A stretch of 13,764 bases of DNA from an uncultured Lachnospiraceae bacterium. Lineage in GTDB: Bacteria; Bacillota; Clostridia; Lachnospirales; Lachnospiraceae. This document shows, one piece after another, positions 11,867 to 13,764 of this stretch (position 1 is the stretch's first letter; each line of letters opens with the position of its first letter). The notes below the pieces were generated by a model, which saw nothing but the letters and a program-made list of their open reading frames with translations, ran no database searches and was not told the DNA's origin. A program made the translations under genes and the position numbers. Location: contig CAMTBF010000037.1 in the NCBI GenBank assembly GCA_947068385.1, positions 1-13,764 on the forward strand, given 5' to 3'.

Positions 11867-13462
11867 ATGTATGCGATGGACAGCGAATACAGTATGCTGG
11901 ACGATGCGATCAAGACCGTCATGAGGCGGTCGGCGGGCGATGCGGTGCTGCTGGGCTACCTGCTGCGCCGGATGATGGACGAGAAGCTGTGGGCGAAGCA
12001 GTACGACAGCCTCGACGGGTATCTGAGGGAGGAGCTGCACATGGACTATACCATGGCGTGCAGGTTCGAGGCCATCAACAGGAAGTATTCCATCGGCGGC
12101 CACAGCAAGGACATCGACGAGAAATGGGAGGGGTTCTCCCAAGGCGTCCTGATCGAGATGCTGAACATGCCGCCGGAACTGGAGGCGAAGGTGACGCCGG
12201 ACATGACCGTCAGGCAGGTCAGGGAAGTGAAGCGGCAGGCCAGGAGGGAGAAGGGACGGGCGGAGGACAAGGCAGTGCCACAGCAGCCGGAGGCTGTGGA
12301 GGTGGAGGCCGCTACAGATGGTGCGGCCCCAGCGGCATGCAGCATCCTGGCGGAGGCATCGTCCCAAGGAAGCGCCCCTCTGCATGAAAGGGTGGAGGGC
12401 GACAGGGAGGAGGAAGCCTTCCCAGCAAAGGACGAAGTCCCGGATGCCGAATACCGTGAGCTGCAGCCTGCGGAGGAAGTTGCGACGTCGCAACTCCCGG
12501 AACTGGTGAAGCCGGACAAAAAGCAGGGACAGTACCTGGACGACTTCGCCAAGCGGTTCATCCGCTTCAAGAAGGAATGGATGCTGGCCGACTTCGAGAA
12601 CAGGGTATCGGATGTCACAAAGTCCCCGGAAGAGATCAGGAAGCATCTGGGAGAGGGCGGAAGGACATGGTACTTCGCGTCAGGAAAGGACAAGGTGGCC
12701 CACATCGACATGTTCGATGGCTACGTGAAGCTATGGGACGGCAATGGGAACCATATGGGGGACTTCGACTGGTTCTATCTGGCGGCGTCCATCCAGCGGA
12801 TGTGGAACGCAGTATCCCTGGAGATGGCGAATAGGCTCATGGGCAAGGAACCGGATAGCTGCATCATGGATAGTGCCTCTGCTGAAGGCCATGCCTATAG
12901 CAGGACGGAAAGAGGGACAAAGCCCGATGGGCTGGCAGAGGTGAAAAAGATACTGGCCAAGGAGCAGAAGATGCTGGACGGCTGCATGGAGGCAGCATCG
13001 GAGGATGAAAGGGTCCTGGAAAGCCATATGTATAAGCGGCAGGCCGTCATAGTGGATGCCCTGACGGCCATGGTGCACAGCATGGAGGAGGCCCGGAAGG
13101 ATGGGTCGGAGGAGCGGGAGCAGCCGCCCCTGCCGCTGCTGAAGAACAACGACCAGCGCAAGGAATGGCTGAAGTCCTACAAGGACTGGGGCCTGTGGTA
13201 CAGGGACGACAACATCGGGGTGGACTATTACAAATACGATTTTGAGAATGGTGTCCGCCTGGTCGTGGAAGTGTACCAGGAGGAGGCCACAAAGTACTGT
13301 GGGGCCTATGAGTCCAGCTTCCTGCACCTCATAGGAGGGCGGAATGCGCCGGTGGACCAGCACGGGGTCTGCAAGTGGCAGATGCATAAGAGATACACCA
13401 GGTACCCGAACAGTGAGACGGAGCTGGTGGAGTTCCTGAAGGAGCTGCAGAAGAAAGGATAG
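11867..13462 (+). CDS. Large multi-domain phage/mobile-element protein, function unknown
   Basis: This is a 531-residue protein. ATG 11867 is chosen because AAGGAGGG at 11851-11858 is 8 nt upstream; ATG 11843 would place that site inside the gene. Residues about 10-125 (YLLRRMMDEKLW, YDSLDGYLREELHMDYTMAC, NRKYSIGGHSKDIDEKW, MPPELEAKVTPDMTVRQVRE) resemble a helical N-terminal domain found in Clostridial phage and conjugative-element proteins that often also carry ParB-like or DNA-binding parts; this is from memory and weak. Residues about 126-215 are acidic, Ala/Glu-rich and probably disordered. About 220-325 (DFAKRFIRFKKEWMLADFENR, WYFASGKDKVAHIDMFDGYV) and 425-531 (NNDQRKEWLKSYKDWGLWY, VDYYKYDFENGVRLVVEVYQ) look like two folded domains. 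It lies 3 nt before a Dam-like methylase, suggesting a DNA-linked role. Confidence 0.75.
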   Translation: MYAMDSEYSMLDDAIKTVMRRSAGDAVLLGYLLRRMMDEKLWAKQYDSLDGYLREELHMDYTMACRFEAINRKYSIGGHSKDIDEKWEGFSQGVLIEMLNMPPELEAKVTPDMTVRQVREVKRQARREKGRAEDKAVPQQPEAVEVEAATDGAAPAACSILAEASSQGSAPLHERVEGDREEEAFPAKDEVPDAEYRELQPAEEVATSQLPELVKPDKKQGQYLDDFAKRFIRFKKEWMLADFENRVSDVTKSPEEIRKHLGEGGRTWYFASGKDKVAHIDMFDGYVKLWDGNGNHMGDFDWFYLAASIQRMWNAVSLEMANRLMGKEPDSCIMDSASAEGHAYSRTERGTKPDGLAEVKKILAKEQKMLDGCMEAASEDERVLESHMYKRQAVIVDALTAMVHSMEEARKDGSEEREQPPLPLLKNNDQRKEWLKSYKDWGLWYRDDNIGVDYYKYDFENGVRLVVEVYQEEATKYCGAYESSFLHLIGGRNAPVDQHGVCKWQMHKRYTRYPNSETELVEFLKELQKKG

Positions 13463-13465
13463 AAG

Positions 13466-13764
13466 ATGCACAGAACATTGAAGTATTCAGGGAGCAAGTG
13501 GAACATAGCGAAAAAGCTGGTGGAGCTGATTCCGCCTCACCACAGCTACGTGGAGCCCTATTTCGGGAGCGGGGCCGTGCTGTTCAGCAAGGAGCCCTCG
13601 CACATCGAGACAATCAATGACCTGGACAGCGATGTCGTCAACCTGTTCAGGTGCATCCGGGAGGATCCGGAGCAGCTCGCACGGATTGTCATGACGACCC
13701 CATACAGCAGGGAGGCATATGAGGGCGCATTCATGACCGTGCCGTTCATGGGGATACCTTCAGG
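13466..13764 (+). CDS. Dam-family N6-adenine DNA methylase, 5' part only
   Basis: An ATG at 13466, with AAAGGA at 13453-13458, starts a frame of 99 codons that runs off the window. The start MHRTLKYSGSKWNIAKKLVE has the YxGxK element of D12-class methylases (Y7, G9, K11). It is followed by YVEPYFGSGAVLF (residues 28-40), the FxGxG S-adenosylmethionine site, and INDLDSDVVNLF (50-61), the acidic motif after it. The catalytic DPPY motif is beyond the window. Phage enzymes of this class methylate adenine in short sites and may protect phage DNA from restriction or mark replicated DNA. Only 3 nt separate it from the gene before. Confidence 0.9.
   Translation, partial: MHRTLKYSGSKWNIAKKLVELIPPHHSYVEPYFGSGAVLFSKEPSHIETINDLDSDVVNLFRCIREDPEQLARIVMTTPYSREAYEGAFMTVPFMGIPS

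Overview
This window looks like the immunity and early replication region of a temperate tailed phage (prophage) of a low-GC-type Gram-positive gut host, most likely Lachnospiraceae/Clostridia. The reasons are: strong AGGAGG ribosome sites 6-10 nt from the starts, consensus sigma-A promoters, tightly overlapping genes (ATGA/TGATG junctions), heavy AGG/AGA arginine and ATA isoleucine use, and a gene set typical of Firmicutes siphophages (DUF2800, DUF2815, family-A polymerase, VapE-type primase-helicase, VRR-NUC nuclease, SNF2 helicase, Dam-like methylase). The host assignment is inference from gene types and is not proven.

Left end (1-1234), AT-rich: a leftward XRE repressor (its 3' part lies beyond the window edge) and a rightward Cro-like gene diverge from a switch region with two back-to-back sigma-A promoters and repeated TTCAC half-sites. 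A 39-residue membrane peptide follows. Next comes a leftward gene (winged-helix-like domain plus one membrane segment) with its own promoter, lying against the rightward operon.

Middle left (1235-3325), GC-rich from here on: a small HTH protein, a long ORF that looks like several small phage proteins joined together, a small two-helix membrane protein broken by a one-base frameshift at a C4G5 run, a structured intergenic stretch, a 46-residue zinc-ribbon protein and a Pro/Gln-rich protein.

Replication block (3325-9839): a DUF2800 PD-(D/E)XK nuclease with a Cas4/AddB-like cysteine set, a DUF2815 single-strand-binding protein with a repetitive GGYQPP tail, a proofreading family-A DNA polymerase and an 818-residue primase-helicase. 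The nuclease and the binding protein share a peptide, AExAFGGxNAY, near their C-termini. Together these could replicate the phage genome with little host help.

Candidate origin (9789-10021): eight directly repeated GTARCA copies run from the 3' end of the primase-helicase gene into the only sizeable intergenic gap, followed by an AT-rich island and a 14-nt perfect palindrome. I consider this the most interesting non-coding signal in the window.

Right end (10089-13764): a VRR-NUC nuclease overlapping an SNF2 helicase, a 531-residue multi-domain protein of unknown function, and the start of a Dam-family adenine methylase cut by the window edge. No tRNA, rRNA, CRISPR array, transposase or integrase was seen.
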